DNA of 46,398 nt, from the NCBI GenBank assembly GCA_017413675.1, contig JAFPSR010000026.1:1-46398 (forward strand), given 5' to 3'. Made by a program: the position numbers and the translations under genes. Below the pieces are notes generated by a model, which worked only from the letters and a program-made list of their open reading frames with translations, was not told where the DNA came from and searched no databases. Source of the stretch: Clostridia bacterium. GTDB lineage: Bacteria > Bacillota_A > Clostridia > Christensenellales > UBA1750. Of this stretch, positions 24,247 to 32,863 are shown in pieces (position 1 is the stretch's first letter; every line of letters starts with the position of its first letter).

Positions 24247-25476
24247 ATGCAGATACCCCTTCCCGCCTTTGTTTCCTCCCTTTCCCGGAGGTTTGCTCCT
24301 ACCGGGCAGCCCCTCTATGCCGTCGGGGGGATCGTGCGCAATACGCTGCTGTCCCTCCCGTTTTCGGATGTGGACCTGTGCGGGCCCCTGTCCGCCGAGG
24401 GGGTTGTCCGCCTTCTGGAAGGGGACAGGGAGTATGCCGCCTCCCTGCGCCCTACGGGCTTCGGGTCGGTGGAAATCCTGGAAAAAAAGTCCGGGATCGT
24501 GGCGGAATATACCGTGTTCCGCTCGGACAGCTACCGGGAAGGGCACCGGCCCCATACCGTCACCTTCACGGAGGACCTCTCCGTAGACGCCCGGCGGCGG
24601 GACTTTACCGTCAATGCCCTGTACGCCGACGCGTCGGACGGGACGGTCCTGGACCCGACCGGCGGCCTGGCCGACCTTGCCTCCCGCCGGCTCCGCGCCG
24701 TACGGGACGCGGACCTGGTCATGCGGGAAGACGGGCAGAGGATCCTGCGCATGGTGCGCTTTGCCGCCCAGCTCGGCTTTTCCGTATCCGCGGACCTGTA
24801 CCGGGCTGCGAAGGCGCATCTTTCCAACCTGGAGGAACTCTCCGGGGAACGCCTCCGGGAGGAATTCGAACGGATCCTGCTCAGCGACGTACGGTATCCT
24901 GCCGTCCCGGACGGCGGAAAGCGCCTGTATGCCGCGCTTACGCAGCTTTCAGACCTGGGGGCGGACCGGATCCTCACCCCGCACCTTTCCTGGCAGGCAG
25001 ACGCCCTGAAGGACAGCGCGCCGGATACAGCCCTGCGGCTCGCCCTGCTCCTGACCCCCCGGGGAAAGGATGCCGCCGGGGCCCTGGAAACGGACCTTTC
25101 CCGGCTGCGTTTCGACCGGCATACACTGCATCGCGCCCTTCTGTTTTCCCGGTGTCTTACGGACACCACCCCCCTTTCCCTGACCGCACTCGGCCGGGAG
25201 GATGCGGCCCTGCTGGCCCGTTCCGATCCCGCCGCTGCGCCTCTGTATGCCCGGCTTGCCGCTGCGGACGTCCCGTTTTCCCTTCGGGAACTGCGTCTCA
25301 CGGGAGAGGACGTGATGCGCCTGGCTTCCGTTTCCGGGAAAGCCGTCGGGGAAATCCTGCACCGGGCCTTCCTGTACTGTCTTTCCCATCCCGGGGAAAA
25401 CACGAACGAACGGCTGCGCAGCCTGTGCCAGAGCGGGTTTTTTTCCGAAAGAAACCCGAAAAATCAGCCGGAATAA
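24247..25476 (+). CDS. cca: CCA-adding tRNA nucleotidyltransferase
   Basis: 409-residue class II nucleotidyltransferase that builds or repairs the 3' CCA of tRNA. The head domain shows YAVGGIVRNTLLSLPFSDVD, with catalytic aspartates D41 and D43; the usual VRD reads VRN. RRRDFTVNAL follows near residue 117, then DPTGGLADL, and EDGQRILRMVRFAAQLGF of the neck. A C-terminal HD phosphohydrolase domain is not evident. The frame is open much further upstream through the gltX end, but ATG 24247 with ACGGAGG is the natural start. A poly(A) polymerase cannot be excluded, but an adjacent synthetase operon and the length favour CCA addition. Confidence 0.88.
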   Translation: MQIPLPAFVSSLSRRFAPTGQPLYAVGGIVRNTLLSLPFSDVDLCGPLSAEGVVRLLEGDREYAASLRPTGFGSVEILEKKSGIVAEYTVFRSDSYREGHRPHTVTFTEDLSVDARRRDFTVNALYADASDGTVLDPTGGLADLASRRLRAVRDADLVMREDGQRILRMVRFAAQLGFSVSADLYRAAKAHLSNLEELSGERLREEFERILLSDVRYPAVPDGGKRLYAALTQLSDLGADRILTPHLSWQADALKDSAPDTALRLALLLTPRGKDAAGALETDLSRLRFDRHTLHRALLFSRCLTDTTPLSLTALGREDAALLARSDPAAAPLYARLAAADVPFSLRELRLTGEDVMRLASVSGKAVGEILHRAFLYCLSHPGENTNERLRSLCQSGFFSERNPKNQPE

Positions 25477-25505
25477 TTGTCTTTCCCTTCGAACAAGTCT
25501 ATAAT
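25477..25505 (+). promoter_or_regulatory. promoter of the purine permease
   Basis: TTGTCT (25477-25482), 17 bp spacer, TATAAT (25500-25505). The 5' UTR is only about 45 nt, too short for a purine riboswitch. Confidence 0.75.
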
Positions 25506-25559
25506 GGAAGTACGATCTTAAACCGGATTTCTTAACTACATAAGGAGGGAGTTTCTACC

Positions 25560-26990
25560 GTGGAAAAACTATTTAAGATCAAACAAAGCGGTTCGACCGT
25601 GCGTACCGAAATCCTCGCCGGTTTAACCACGTTCATGACAATGGCTTACATCATTGCCCTGAACCCCAACCTGCTGACCAACTTTGATGTTGGCTCTTCC
25701 CTGTGGAACGGCGTGTTCCTGGCCACCTGTATCGCTTCCTTCGTCGGTATGCTGGTTATGGCATTCTGCGCGAACAAGCCTTTCGCGATGGCTCCCGGCA
25801 TGGGCCTGAACAGCTTCTTTGCCGTTGTTGCCGCCCAGATCGCCGCGATCGCCGAAGTCAGCTACCTGGAAGGCTTCCAGGCCGGCCTCGTAATCATCCT
25901 GATCGAAGGCATCATCTTCCTGATCCTCTCCGTTCTGAACATACGTGAAAAGATCGTGGAAGCCATCCCCCTGGGTGTCCGTATGGGTATTGCCCCGGCT
26001 ATCGGCCTCATGCTGATGAATATCGGCCTCGGTTCCAACGTCGGCCTGTATTCCGAAACCAACGGTTTCACCACGCCCTTCTATGTCATGCGCGACTTCT
26101 TCGGTTCCCTGACCGCAGGTTCCGCCAAGGAAGCCCTCGGCTCCCAGTGGCCCACCATGATCCTGACGGTTGTGACCATGTTCATCGGACTCTTTATTAT
26201 CATCATCCTGGCAAAGAAGAAGGTTAAAGCCAGCGTCCTGATCGGCATGCTGGTCGCTTCCGTTGTATACTGGGCCGGTTCCGCCATCTTCCTGAAAGTG
26301 AATCCGTTCGAGTCCCTGAAGACTGCGAGCTTCGTTCCTCCTTTCAAGGATATGATCGATACCACCCTGTTCAAGTTTGACTTCGCCACCTTCTTTAAGA
26401 TCGGCTGGTTCACCGCCATCACCCTGATCCTGACCTTCTGCATCATCGACATGTTCGATACCATCGGCACCCTGGTCGGTACCGCTTCCCGTGCAGGCAT
26501 GGTCGACAAGGAAGGCAAGATGCCCAACATGAAGGAAGCCCTGATTGCTGACGCTGTCGGTACCGTTGCCGGTTCCGTCACCGGAACTTCCACCGTTACC
26601 ACCTTCATCGAATCCGCTTCCGGCGTTGAAGCCGGCGGCCGTACCGGTCTGACCGCCCTGACCACCGCGGTCATGTTCCTGGCCTGCATCTTCATCGCCC
26701 CGATCGCTGCGATTATCCCCGCGGCGGCAACTTCTTCCGCCCTGATCTATGTTGGTGTCCTGATGCTCATGGGCCTGAAGAACATCAACTTCGACGACCT
26801 GGACCAGATCGTCCCGGTTGCCCTGATGCTCATCGCAATGCCCATCTCCGGCTCCATCGGCCACGCCATCGGTATCGGCCTGATCGCCTATACCGTCATC
26901 AAGGTGTGCAGCGGCAAGTTCAAGGAAGTTTCTGTCCTGACTTACATTATCTCCCTGCTCTTCCTGGTGAAGTTCTTCCTGGCCGTATAA
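25560..26990 (+). CDS. NCS2-family purine permease, AzgA type
   Basis: 476-residue membrane transporter with about 12 to 14 hydrophobic segments. AGLTTFMTMAYIIALNPNLL near the N-terminus and MAPGMGLNSFFAVV near residue 80 are hallmarks of the AzgA subgroup (adenine, guanine, hypoxanthine uptake). A second signature, DMFDTIGTLVGTASRAGM, lies near residue 296, and GTSTVTTFIESASGVEAGGRTGLT follows in two blocks near 340. GTG 25560 is the start, after TAAGGAGGGAGTTTCTACC. Codon use is similar to that of the sugar permeases. Monocistronic, between its own promoter and terminator. The exact base transported cannot be read from sequence. Confidence 0.92.
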   Translation: MEKLFKIKQSGSTVRTEILAGLTTFMTMAYIIALNPNLLTNFDVGSSLWNGVFLATCIASFVGMLVMAFCANKPFAMAPGMGLNSFFAVVAAQIAAIAEVSYLEGFQAGLVIILIEGIIFLILSVLNIREKIVEAIPLGVRMGIAPAIGLMLMNIGLGSNVGLYSETNGFTTPFYVMRDFFGSLTAGSAKEALGSQWPTMILTVVTMFIGLFIIIILAKKKVKASVLIGMLVASVVYWAGSAIFLKVNPFESLKTASFVPPFKDMIDTTLFKFDFATFFKIGWFTAITLILTFCIIDMFDTIGTLVGTASRAGMVDKEGKMPNMKEALIADAVGTVAGSVTGTSTVTTFIESASGVEAGGRTGLTALTTAVMFLACIFIAPIAAIIPAAATSSALIYVGVLMLMGLKNINFDDLDQIVPVALMLIAMPISGSIGHAIGIGLIAYTVIKVCSGKFKEVSVLTYIISLLFLVKFFLAV

Positions 26991-27004
26991 GATCGTATTT
27001 CGCG

Positions 27005-27035
27005 GCGCCTGCCTTCCGGCAGGCGCTGTTTTTTT
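27005..27035 (+). terminator. strong intrinsic terminator after the purine permease
   Basis: GCGCCTGCC (27005-27013) pairs with GGCAGGCGC (27018-27026) across a TTCC loop; TG and seven T follow. Confidence 0.93.
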
Positions 27036-27059
27036 GTCCCGGTTTTCTTGCCCGTTTCC

Positions 27060-27089
27060 TTTACAGCAGCCCGAAAAACATGATATGCT
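27060..27089 (+). promoter_or_regulatory. promoter of the cobalamin leader and btu operon
   Basis: TTTACA (27060-27065), 18 bp spacer, TATGCT (27084-27089), with TG upstream of the -10. Confidence 0.55.
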
Positions 27090-27099
27090 TATCTACGCA

Positions 27100-27310
27100 G
27101 CCGGACGCCGTACGGCAGGTGCCGCGGGGAGAGAAAAACCCCGGCACCGAGGGAAACGCCTGCGATTGGCGTACTAACCCAGTAACCGTGAAGCTGACGA
27201 TCCTGCCAGGGCAGCCATGTGCTGCCGGTCACTGCAGCTGCCCGCCGGGCGCTGTGGGAAGACGGCCGGAGAGGATGAAGCCAAGCCGGGAGACCTGTTG
27301 GCTGCGGGAA
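27100..27310 (+). promoter_or_regulatory. cobalamin riboswitch
   Basis: B12-sensing leader. The B12 box AAGCCGGGAGACCTGTT at 27283-27299 is preceded by GGGAAG and GGATG, and by CACTG at 27230-27234. Further upstream are paired GGTGCC/GGCACC arms and the GGGAA block at 27150-27155. Spacing between GGGAA and CACTG is longer than in textbook examples because extra hairpins are present. The three following genes form a BtuFCD-type importer, the usual target. Boundaries are approximate. Confidence 0.85.
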
Positions 27311-27633
27311 AGCGCGACCTTGCAGCGCGCACTCTTTCCATGTGCCGCCCCTGGGATTGGGCGGCGGCAAAAGGCAGCCACGGCCTGTGCAGCGGAAAAC
27401 TTTTTCTTTTTTCGCATGCCTGTACAGGCTTCTTTTGTGTGTGCCTGTTTTGCCGCCGTCCGTTGGACGGCTGTGCGAAGCGGGCTTTTGTTCCGCTCTT
27501 TTCCGCCGGGTTCCCCCCTTCCAAGGTCACCGGGATCCGCGGGGAAGCCTTTCCGCGGAAAAGCACCGGGAAAGGTCCGTCTTTGCGTCCATCCGCTGTC
27601 CGCGGATCGCTGCAAAGAAACGGAGGAATCCAA
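27311..27633 (+). other. long untranslated expression platform before btuF
   Basis: Over 300 nt between the B12 box and the btuF start. It holds several hairpins: GCCGCCC/GGGCGGC around 27346-27366, GCCGTCC/GGACGGC at 27455-27471, AGCGG/CCGCT followed by CTTTT near 27479-27504, and TCCGCGG/CCGCGGA around 27536-27560. T-rich runs occur near 27402-27415. One of these is presumably the switched terminator or sequestering stem. A longer open frame through here continues into btuF, but it lacks a ribosome site. Confidence 0.55.
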
Positions 27634-28650
27634 ATGACAAAACTGTTCACCAAACTGACCGTAATTCTGCTGTGCCTGATGCTCCTTGCGGGCTGCGCGC
27701 AGCAGGCACCGGCCGCAACCGCGGAACCGACCCAGGCCCCTGCGACCCAGGAGCCGACGGCGGAACCCACCCAGGAACCTTCCCAGGAACCCGTCAAAGA
27801 GACTGTCACGGTGACCGACGGCCTCGGACGCAGTGTGGAAGTTCCCGCTGACTGTGCGCGCATCGTAGTCCTCTCTGCCGCCGAGGTGGAGATCGTCTGC
27901 GAATTAGGCGCGGAAAACCGGCTGGTAGGGCGAGGCACCTACTGCAATTATCCCGAATCTGTCGCCAGCATCCAGGCGGTGGGCTCCGGAAGCGAAACCA
28001 ATCCGGAAGAAATCATCGCCCTGACCCCCGATCTGGTCATCATGAACACCATGGACCAGAGCAAGGATGTTGTGGACCTGCTGGAAAAGAGCGGGATCCC
28101 CTCCATTCTGACCACAGCGACCGATATTGAAGGAGTATATCACTCCATCGAAATCATCGGCAAAGCCCTCTCCCTGGATGACCAGGCTGCCAAGGTGGTC
28201 GAAGCCATGAAGGCCGACTTTGCCAAGGTTCCCAACCTGGGCGAGCTGTTCGGGGAAAACAAGACCATCTACTTTGAGATTTCGCCCCTGGAATGGGGTC
28301 TGTGGAGTGCCGGCGGCGGTACTTTCTATGAGCAGATCGCAGCAGCCATGGGCATGGAAAACCTGTTCAACGATCTGGACAGCTGGGCACAGGTGTCCGA
28401 AGAACAGGTCATCTCCCGGGATCCTGCCGTCATCGTTGCGCTGACCAGCAAGGAAGTCCTGGGGAAGGACCCCGTTGAGGAGATCTGTTCCCGTGAAGGC
28501 TGGAAGAACCTCTCTGCCGTCAAGAACGGACTGGTCGTCTACTACGACGCCGACGCGCTGTCCCGTCCCGGCCCCCGTCTCGGCAAAGCTGCCGCAGGCC
28601 TGGCCGAAATGATCCGTGAGATCGCGGACGCACTGGATAAAGCCGCCTAA
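27634..28650 (+). CDS. btuF: cobalamin-type ABC transporter binding lipoprotein
   Basis: 338 residues. The signal peptide ends MLLAGC, so the protein is lipid-anchored outside the cell. A linker of about 30 residues rich in Pro, Thr, Glu and Gln follows. Then comes the TroA-like two-lobe domain: VTDGLGRSVEVPADCARIVVL, TYCNYP, NPEEIIALTPDLVI, and the C-terminal VVYYDADALSRPGPRLGKAAAGL in two blocks. This is the class III fold for corrinoids, siderophores and haem. The cobalamin leader upstream decides for B12 or a corrinoid. ATG 27634 follows CGGAGGAATCCAA. First gene of a five-gene run to 32049. Confidence 0.9.
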   Translation: MTKLFTKLTVILLCLMLLAGCAQQAPAATAEPTQAPATQEPTAEPTQEPSQEPVKETVTVTDGLGRSVEVPADCARIVVLSAAEVEIVCELGAENRLVGRGTYCNYPESVASIQAVGSGSETNPEEIIALTPDLVIMNTMDQSKDVVDLLEKSGIPSILTTATDIEGVYHSIEIIGKALSLDDQAAKVVEAMKADFAKVPNLGELFGENKTIYFEISPLEWGLWSAGGGTFYEQIAAAMGMENLFNDLDSWAQVSEEQVISRDPAVIVALTSKEVLGKDPVEEICSREGWKNLSAVKNGLVVYYDADALSRPGPRLGKAAAGLAEMIREIADALDKAA

Positions 28651-28655
28651 ATCAT

Positions 28656-28712
28656 TGTTGTACCGGTCCGGGACCGGATCTGTACAGGTCCGGTCCCGGA
28701 TCCCCCCTTTCG
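28656..28712 (+). other. intra-operon hairpin btuF-btuC
   Basis: Strong stem GGGACCGG / CCGGTCCC between btuF and btuC with no T tract. It may protect the btuF message 3' end and favour binding-protein excess; this role is inferred. Confidence 0.5.
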
Positions 28713-28726
28713 GGAAAGGAGTCCCC

Positions 28727-29794
28727 ATGAAAACATCCCGGTCCCCTGTCCAAACCGGCGTGCGCTTTGCAAAACGCAGCGCCTTTTTGGCTGTGCTCCC
28801 GGTTTTCTGGCTTCTCTCCCTGTTCTTCTGCATCGTCCTGGGATCCGTCAGGATCCCGGCTGTCCGGATCCTGGAGATTTTTTCCTCCCTGCTGCACGGG
28901 ACCCGGCATTCGGACGCCTATACTTCCATCCTGCTCTTCTCCCGCCTGCCGCGCGTCCTGTGCGCCGCCCTGGAAGGCGCCGCGCTGTCCCTGTGCGGCT
29001 GTGTCATGCAGGGCCTCCTGCGCAATGACCTGGCGGACGGATCCACCCTGGGGGTTTCCTCGGGCGCCAGTGTCGGCGCCGTGCTGGCCCTGATGCTCGG
29101 ACTGCAGCTGCCCTTCTTTTCCATCGGCGCGCCGGCCGTCATGGCGATGCTCTTTGCCCTCCTCTCCCTCTGCCTTGTCCTTTTCTTTTCCTGGAAAACC
29201 GATCACGCCCTGAGCAGCCAGACCATTATTTTATTCGGACTGATTCTTTCCATGCTGGCTTCCAGCGTGATCAACCTGATGGTTTCCTTTGCCGGGGAAC
29301 GGGTCCGTACCATCCTGTTCTGGACCATGGGGTCCTTCTCCGGCATGGGGTATGACGAGGCCCTCCTGCTGGCCGTTACCTTCTTCCCCATCGCGGGGAT
29401 CCTCGCTTCCCTGGGCACGGAATACAACGCCCTGTCCCTGGGGGAGGAAACCGCTTTCCACATCGGGGTTTCCGTCCAGAAACTCAAATGGATCACCATG
29501 GTCGGGGTTTCCGTCCTGCTGGGCACCTGTGTGTCCGTGGCAGGATCCATCGGGTTCGTCGGGCTCGTCATCCCGCACATTACCCGCCTGCTGGTCGGGC
29601 CGGACCACCGCAGGCTCCTGCCCGCCTGCCTGTTTACCGGGTCCGCTTTCCTGTTATGGTGCGAGCTTCTGTCCCGTACGGTCCTCTCACCCCGGGAGCT
29701 GCCGGTCGGCGTCATGACCTCCCTGTTCGGTTCCGTAACCCTGCTGGTCCTGCTCCTTCGGAAGAAAAGGAGGGAAACCCGTGAAGAATCCTGA
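28727..29794 (+). CDS. btuC: cobalamin-type ABC transporter permease, FecCD/BtuC family
   Basis: 355-residue membrane subunit with about ten helices. Family blocks: RLPRVLCAALEGAALSLCG near residue 75, MQGLLRNDLADGSTLGVSSGA near 95 as the signature loop, MGSFSGMGYDEALLL near 205, and the C-terminal GSIGFVGLVIPHITRLLVGPDHR in two blocks, where the coupling helix contacts the ATPase. ATG 28727 follows GGGAAAGGAG. Its end overlaps the ATPase gene by 14 nt, implying coupled translation. Works with the lipoprotein upstream and ATPase downstream to import a corrinoid. Confidence 0.92.
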   Translation: MKTSRSPVQTGVRFAKRSAFLAVLPVFWLLSLFFCIVLGSVRIPAVRILEIFSSLLHGTRHSDAYTSILLFSRLPRVLCAALEGAALSLCGCVMQGLLRNDLADGSTLGVSSGASVGAVLALMLGLQLPFFSIGAPAVMAMLFALLSLCLVLFFSWKTDHALSSQTIILFGLILSMLASSVINLMVSFAGERVRTILFWTMGSFSGMGYDEALLLAVTFFPIAGILASLGTEYNALSLGEETAFHIGVSVQKLKWITMVGVSVLLGTCVSVAGSIGFVGLVIPHITRLLVGPDHRRLLPACLFTGSAFLLWCELLSRTVLSPRELPVGVMTSLFGSVTLLVLLLRKKRRETREES

Positions 29795-30584
29795 ATCCCC
29801 CCTCCTGTCCGCGGAACATGTCACAGTCCGCGCAGGCAGCCATACCCTTTTGTCCGATATCTCCCTTACGGTCAACCCCGGCGACTGGCTCATGGTCACC
29901 GGGCCCAACGGGGCCGGGAAAACCACCCTGATCCGCGCCCTGAGCCGGGTCATCCGCTCTTCCGGGACCGTAACCCTTGCCGGGAAGGAGATCGGGACCT
30001 ACCGGCGCCGGGACGCCGCTCGCCTGATGGGGGTCCTCATGCAGGCCGGGTTTTCCCAGGCTTCCTATACGATCGAGGAAACCGTCTCCCTGGGCCGGTA
30101 CGCCTACCGTTCCAGCCTCTTTGCCCCGCTGACGGAAGAGGACCGCTTCCATATCCGAAGCGGGATCGAAAAAGCCGGGCTTTCCGGCATGGAACACCGC
30201 AGGCTGGATACCTGTTCCGGCGGGGAACTGCAGCGCGTCGCCTTTGCGCAATTGATCGCCCAGCAGCCCCGGCTCCTCCTCCTGGATGAACCAACCAACC
30301 ACCTGGACCTGCTCTTCCAGAAACAGCTCTTCCAGTGGGTGGATTCCTGGCGGCGGGAGGACGGGCATGCCGTCATTTCCGTCGTGCATGACCTGAGCCT
30401 GGCCCGCCTGTACGGTACGCATGCCCTCCTCCTGAAGGACGGGGAAGCCGTCTGCCAGGGCCCGCTCCCGGGATCCCTTGCCGACCCCATCCTGAAGCAG
30501 GCCTACGGCATGGACGTAGCTGCCTGGGAAAAATACCTTGCCTCCGTATGGCAGGAAAAACCCGCTGAAAAGGAAGCCCTATGA
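29781..30584 (+). CDS. btuD: cobalamin-type ABC transporter ATPase, BtuD/FecE family
   Basis: 267-residue ATPase. Walker A GPNGAGKT at about 43-50, Q-loop MQAGF, signature CSGGELQR near 145, Walker B LLLLDEPTN near 164, and the switch histidine in VVHDLSLA. These match FecE/BtuD enzymes. The start is GTG 29781 with AAGGAGGGAAACCC upstream, inside the end of btuC. Its stop overlaps the ATG of the next gene (ATGA). Confidence 0.93.
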   Translation: MKNPESPLLSAEHVTVRAGSHTLLSDISLTVNPGDWLMVTGPNGAGKTTLIRALSRVIRSSGTVTLAGKEIGTYRRRDAARLMGVLMQAGFSQASYTIEETVSLGRYAYRSSLFAPLTEEDRFHIRSGIEKAGLSGMEHRRLDTCSGGELQRVAFAQLIAQQPRLLLLDEPTNHLDLLFQKQLFQWVDSWRREDGHAVISVVHDLSLARLYGTHALLLKDGEAVCQGPLPGSLADPILKQAYGMDVAAWEKYLASVWQEKPAEKEAL

Positions 30585-31111
30585 AACCGGACAAGAAACC
30601 CAAAGAAGAAAAAACCAACGTCCTGCGTTTGGCGGAACAGAAAAAAATCCCCCATACCGCGCACACTTATCCGCACGCGGAAGGGGAAGCCGTAGATGCC
30701 CGCACCGCTGCAGAGCTCATGGGCCTGCCTGCCCGCTCCGTTTTCAAAACCCTGGTCACCCTCGGGGCAAAGGACCGGGTCTATGTGTTTGTGATCCCGG
30801 CCGATTCCACCCTGGACCTCAAAAAGGCCGCGAAGGCCTGCGGGGAAAAGAGCATCCAGATGCTCCCGCAGAACCGGCTCCTGCCCCTGACCGGCTACGT
30901 ACACGGCGGCTGCTCCCCGGTCGGGATGAAAAAATTATTCCCGACCTATCTGGACGCCAGCTGCCTGTCCCTTCCTTCCATGACGGTCAGCGCCGGCAAA
31001 ATCGGTTTCCAGATCGAGCTTGCCCCAAAGGACCTGATCTCCCTTTGCCGCGGCAAAACGGCAGACCTGGCCGCCCCTTCTGCGGAAGAGGACGACGAAA
31101 CCAATCCCTGA
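30581..31111 (+). CDS. ybaK: Cys-tRNA(Pro)/Cys-tRNA deacylase, YbaK/EbsC family
   Basis: 176-residue trans-editing factor that removes cysteine wrongly attached to tRNA-Pro. The conserved lysine lies in ARSVFKTLV (K56), followed by VFVIPADSTLDLKKAAKA and the GGCSPVGMKK loop near residue 109 that shapes the pocket. About 20 extra charged residues at the N-terminus and an acidic tail exceed the normal length of about 160. Its ATG overlaps the btuD stop, so it is co-translated with the B12 importer, though no functional link is obvious. Confidence 0.92.
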   Translation: MKPDKKPKEEKTNVLRLAEQKKIPHTAHTYPHAEGEAVDARTAAELMGLPARSVFKTLVTLGAKDRVYVFVIPADSTLDLKKAAKACGEKSIQMLPQNRLLPLTGYVHGGCSPVGMKKLFPTYLDASCLSLPSMTVSAGKIGFQIELAPKDLISLCRGKTADLAAPSAEEDDETNP

Positions 31112-31134
31112 ATCATCCGAAAGGAGAATCCCGT

Positions 31135-32049
31135 ATGGAATCCGTATCCCTTTTTACCCAGGACAATACCTTCCTTTCCCTGGCTGTTTTTGACACCCCG
31201 GACGCCAAAGCCGTTGTCCAGCTGGTCCACGGAATGGAGGAACATAAGGAACGCTATTATGACTTCATCGGCCACCTGGTCCAAAACGGGTTCTCCGTAG
31301 TCATCTCCGACCTGCGCGGGCACGGGGCAAGCGCCCCCCTCCTGTCCCACATCGCGGACGAAGACGGTGACGCACTGCTGCTCCGGGACCAGCAGGAGAT
31401 TACCACCTGGATCCGGGGACGTTTCCCCGCCCTCCCCATCCTGCTCTACGCGCATTCCATGGGCACGATTATCACCCGGGCGCTCCTGCTCACGGATTCT
31501 TCCCGCTACGCGGGCGTCGTCCTGGCCGGCTACGTCCATCCCTATCCCGGCATCGGCGCAGGGCTCGCCCTGGCCAACCTGCTGAAAAAGAAGCATGGGG
31601 CCAGGGGGTATTCCAAACTGTTGTACGCCCTTTCCGAGGGGGTATACAGCAAATCCCTGAAAGAGAAAAAAACGGATGCGGACTGGCTCTCGTATAATGA
31701 AGAGAATGTCCAGAGATACCTGAACGATCCCCTGTGCGGGAAGGAATTCACGATCGGCAGTTACTGTGCCATGTATGCCCTTCTGAAACGGATGTCCGCA
31801 TCCGGGGACGCCCGGGATATCCGTCCCGACCTTCCGATCCTGCTCGTTTCCGGTTCCGACGATCCCTGCACCGGCGGGGAAAAAGGAAGGAAAAAGAGCC
31901 TGGACGGCCTTCGGAAAGCCGGGTTTGCCAACCTGACCGTAATCACCTATCCCCACATGCGGCACGAGATCCTCAATGAGGACGGGCACATGCAGGTCTA
32001 TACGGACCTTACCCGTTTCCTGGCCGAAGCCGCCGGAACCGCCCGGTAA
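31135..32049 (+). CDS. alpha/beta hydrolase, monoacylglycerol-lipase-like
   Basis: 304 residues, cytoplasmic. LVHGMEEHKERYYDFIGHLVQNGF and VVISDLRGHGASA are the serine-aminopeptidase/lysophospholipase entry motifs. The nucleophile serine is in AHSMGT (about 108), the aspartate in SGSDDP (about 242) and the histidine in MRHEI (about 277), giving a full catalytic triad. It should hydrolyse an ester, probably of a monoacylglycerol or lysophospholipid; the natural substrate is not known. AAAGGAG before ATG 31135. Last gene of the btu run, 23 nt after ybaK. Confidence 0.87.
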   Translation: MESVSLFTQDNTFLSLAVFDTPDAKAVVQLVHGMEEHKERYYDFIGHLVQNGFSVVISDLRGHGASAPLLSHIADEDGDALLLRDQQEITTWIRGRFPALPILLYAHSMGTIITRALLLTDSSRYAGVVLAGYVHPYPGIGAGLALANLLKKKHGARGYSKLLYALSEGVYSKSLKEKKTDADWLSYNEENVQRYLNDPLCGKEFTIGSYCAMYALLKRMSASGDARDIRPDLPILLVSGSDDPCTGGEKGRKKSLDGLRKAGFANLTVITYPHMRHEILNEDGHMQVYTDLTRFLAEAAGTAR

Positions 32050-32063
32050 ACCGGACCATACAA

Positions 32064-32115
32064 AAAGGGATATGCTGCGGATCTTTCCAGATCCCGGCAT
32101 ATCCCTTTCTTTTTC
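32064..32115. terminator. terminator after the hydrolase, convergent with the acetyltransferase
   Basis: AAAGGGATATGC (32064-32075) pairs with GCATATCCCTTT (32097-32108); CTTTTTC follows on the plus strand. The minus strand has a shorter T run (TTTTTG). Confidence 0.85.
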
Positions 32116-32122
32116 TGTTTCC

Positions 32123-32671
32123 CTACAGTTCCCTGATCACCCTGGCCGGATTGCCGGCAATCACGACATTGTCCGGGAAGGATTTGGTCACGACCGATCC
32201 GGCGCCCACGATGCAGTTATCCCCGATCGTGACGCCCGGCAGGATGGAAACCTGGCCGCCGACCCACACGTTGCTGCCGATCCTCACCCCTTTGGGGATC
32301 GTCAGTCCCTTTTTCCGCTCTTCCGGGTCCAGCTCATGGGTAGAGGCATAGATGCAGGTTTTGGGCCCGATCATGGAATTGTCCCCGATCACGATCGGGG
32401 CCGCGTCCAGGAATACACAGTCGAAATTGGCGAAGAAATTTTCCCCTACAAAGATCCGGTACCCGTAATCGCAGCGGAACGGCGGTTTGATACGCAGATG
32501 CTCCCCCGTTTTCCCGAACAGGTCCTTCACCATTTTCTCCCGCAGCAAATCATCCTCCGGGGAACGGTTCAGTTCCTCACACCGGATCCTCGCATTTTTC
32601 TTGTCTTCCATCAGTTCCGGGTCCGAGCCCTGGAACGGCTCGCCCGCGATCATTTTTTCTTTTTCCGACAT
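32123..32671 (-). CDS. sugar O-acetyltransferase, maltose/galactoside type
   Basis: 182-residue hexapeptide-repeat enzyme of the LacA/Maa/NodL group, which transfers acetyl from acetyl-CoA to sugars. MSEKEKMIAGEPF is the family N-terminus. The left-handed beta-helix repeats run from about residue 75 (VFLDAAPIVIGDNSMIGP). The catalytic histidine is in ASTHELDPEERKK, and the end VTKSFPDNVVIAGNPARVIREL in the last 22 residues is typical. AAAGGAG precedes the ATG. A TAGACT box on the minus strand near 32739-32734 may be its -10. Probably acts in detoxifying unused sugars. Confidence 0.92.
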   Translation of the reverse strand: MSEKEKMIAGEPFQGSDPELMEDKKNARIRCEELNRSPEDDLLREKMVKDLFGKTGEHLRIKPPFRCDYGYRIFVGENFFANFDCVFLDAAPIVIGDNSMIGPKTCIYASTHELDPEERKKGLTIPKGVRIGSNVWVGGQVSILPGVTIGDNCIVGAGSVVTKSFPDNVVIAGNPARVIREL

Positions 32672-32802
32672 GATGTCTCCTTTGCTGCCCGGAACCTTTC
32701 CCCCCGGCCCGGGCTTCCGTTTTCTTCCCTTCCAGTCTACCGCATCCGGCAGAAAAAAACCAGTCCCGGCGGAAAGCGGAAGCAGCGCCCGGACAGGCCG
32801 GG

Positions 32803-32844
32803 AAAAACAAAACCGGACTGCCGTACGGGACAGCAGTCCGGTTT
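32803..32844 (-). terminator. intrinsic terminator after serS
   Basis: Minus strand AACCGGACTGC (32843-32833) pairs with GCAGTCCGGTT (32821-32811), followed by TTGTTTTTC. Confidence 0.88.
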
Positions 32845-32863
32845 CCCTGTCATTCGGTTTTTA

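Noticed and set aside
27217..27633. N-terminal extension of btuF through the leader
   Set aside because: It would translate the B12 box and hairpins, has no ribosome site, and the lipoprotein signal peptide starts at ATG 27634 behind CGGAGG.
27634..30584. Siderophore or haem importer
   Set aside because: The protein families alone would allow it, but the cobalamin leader directly upstream favours corrinoid uptake.
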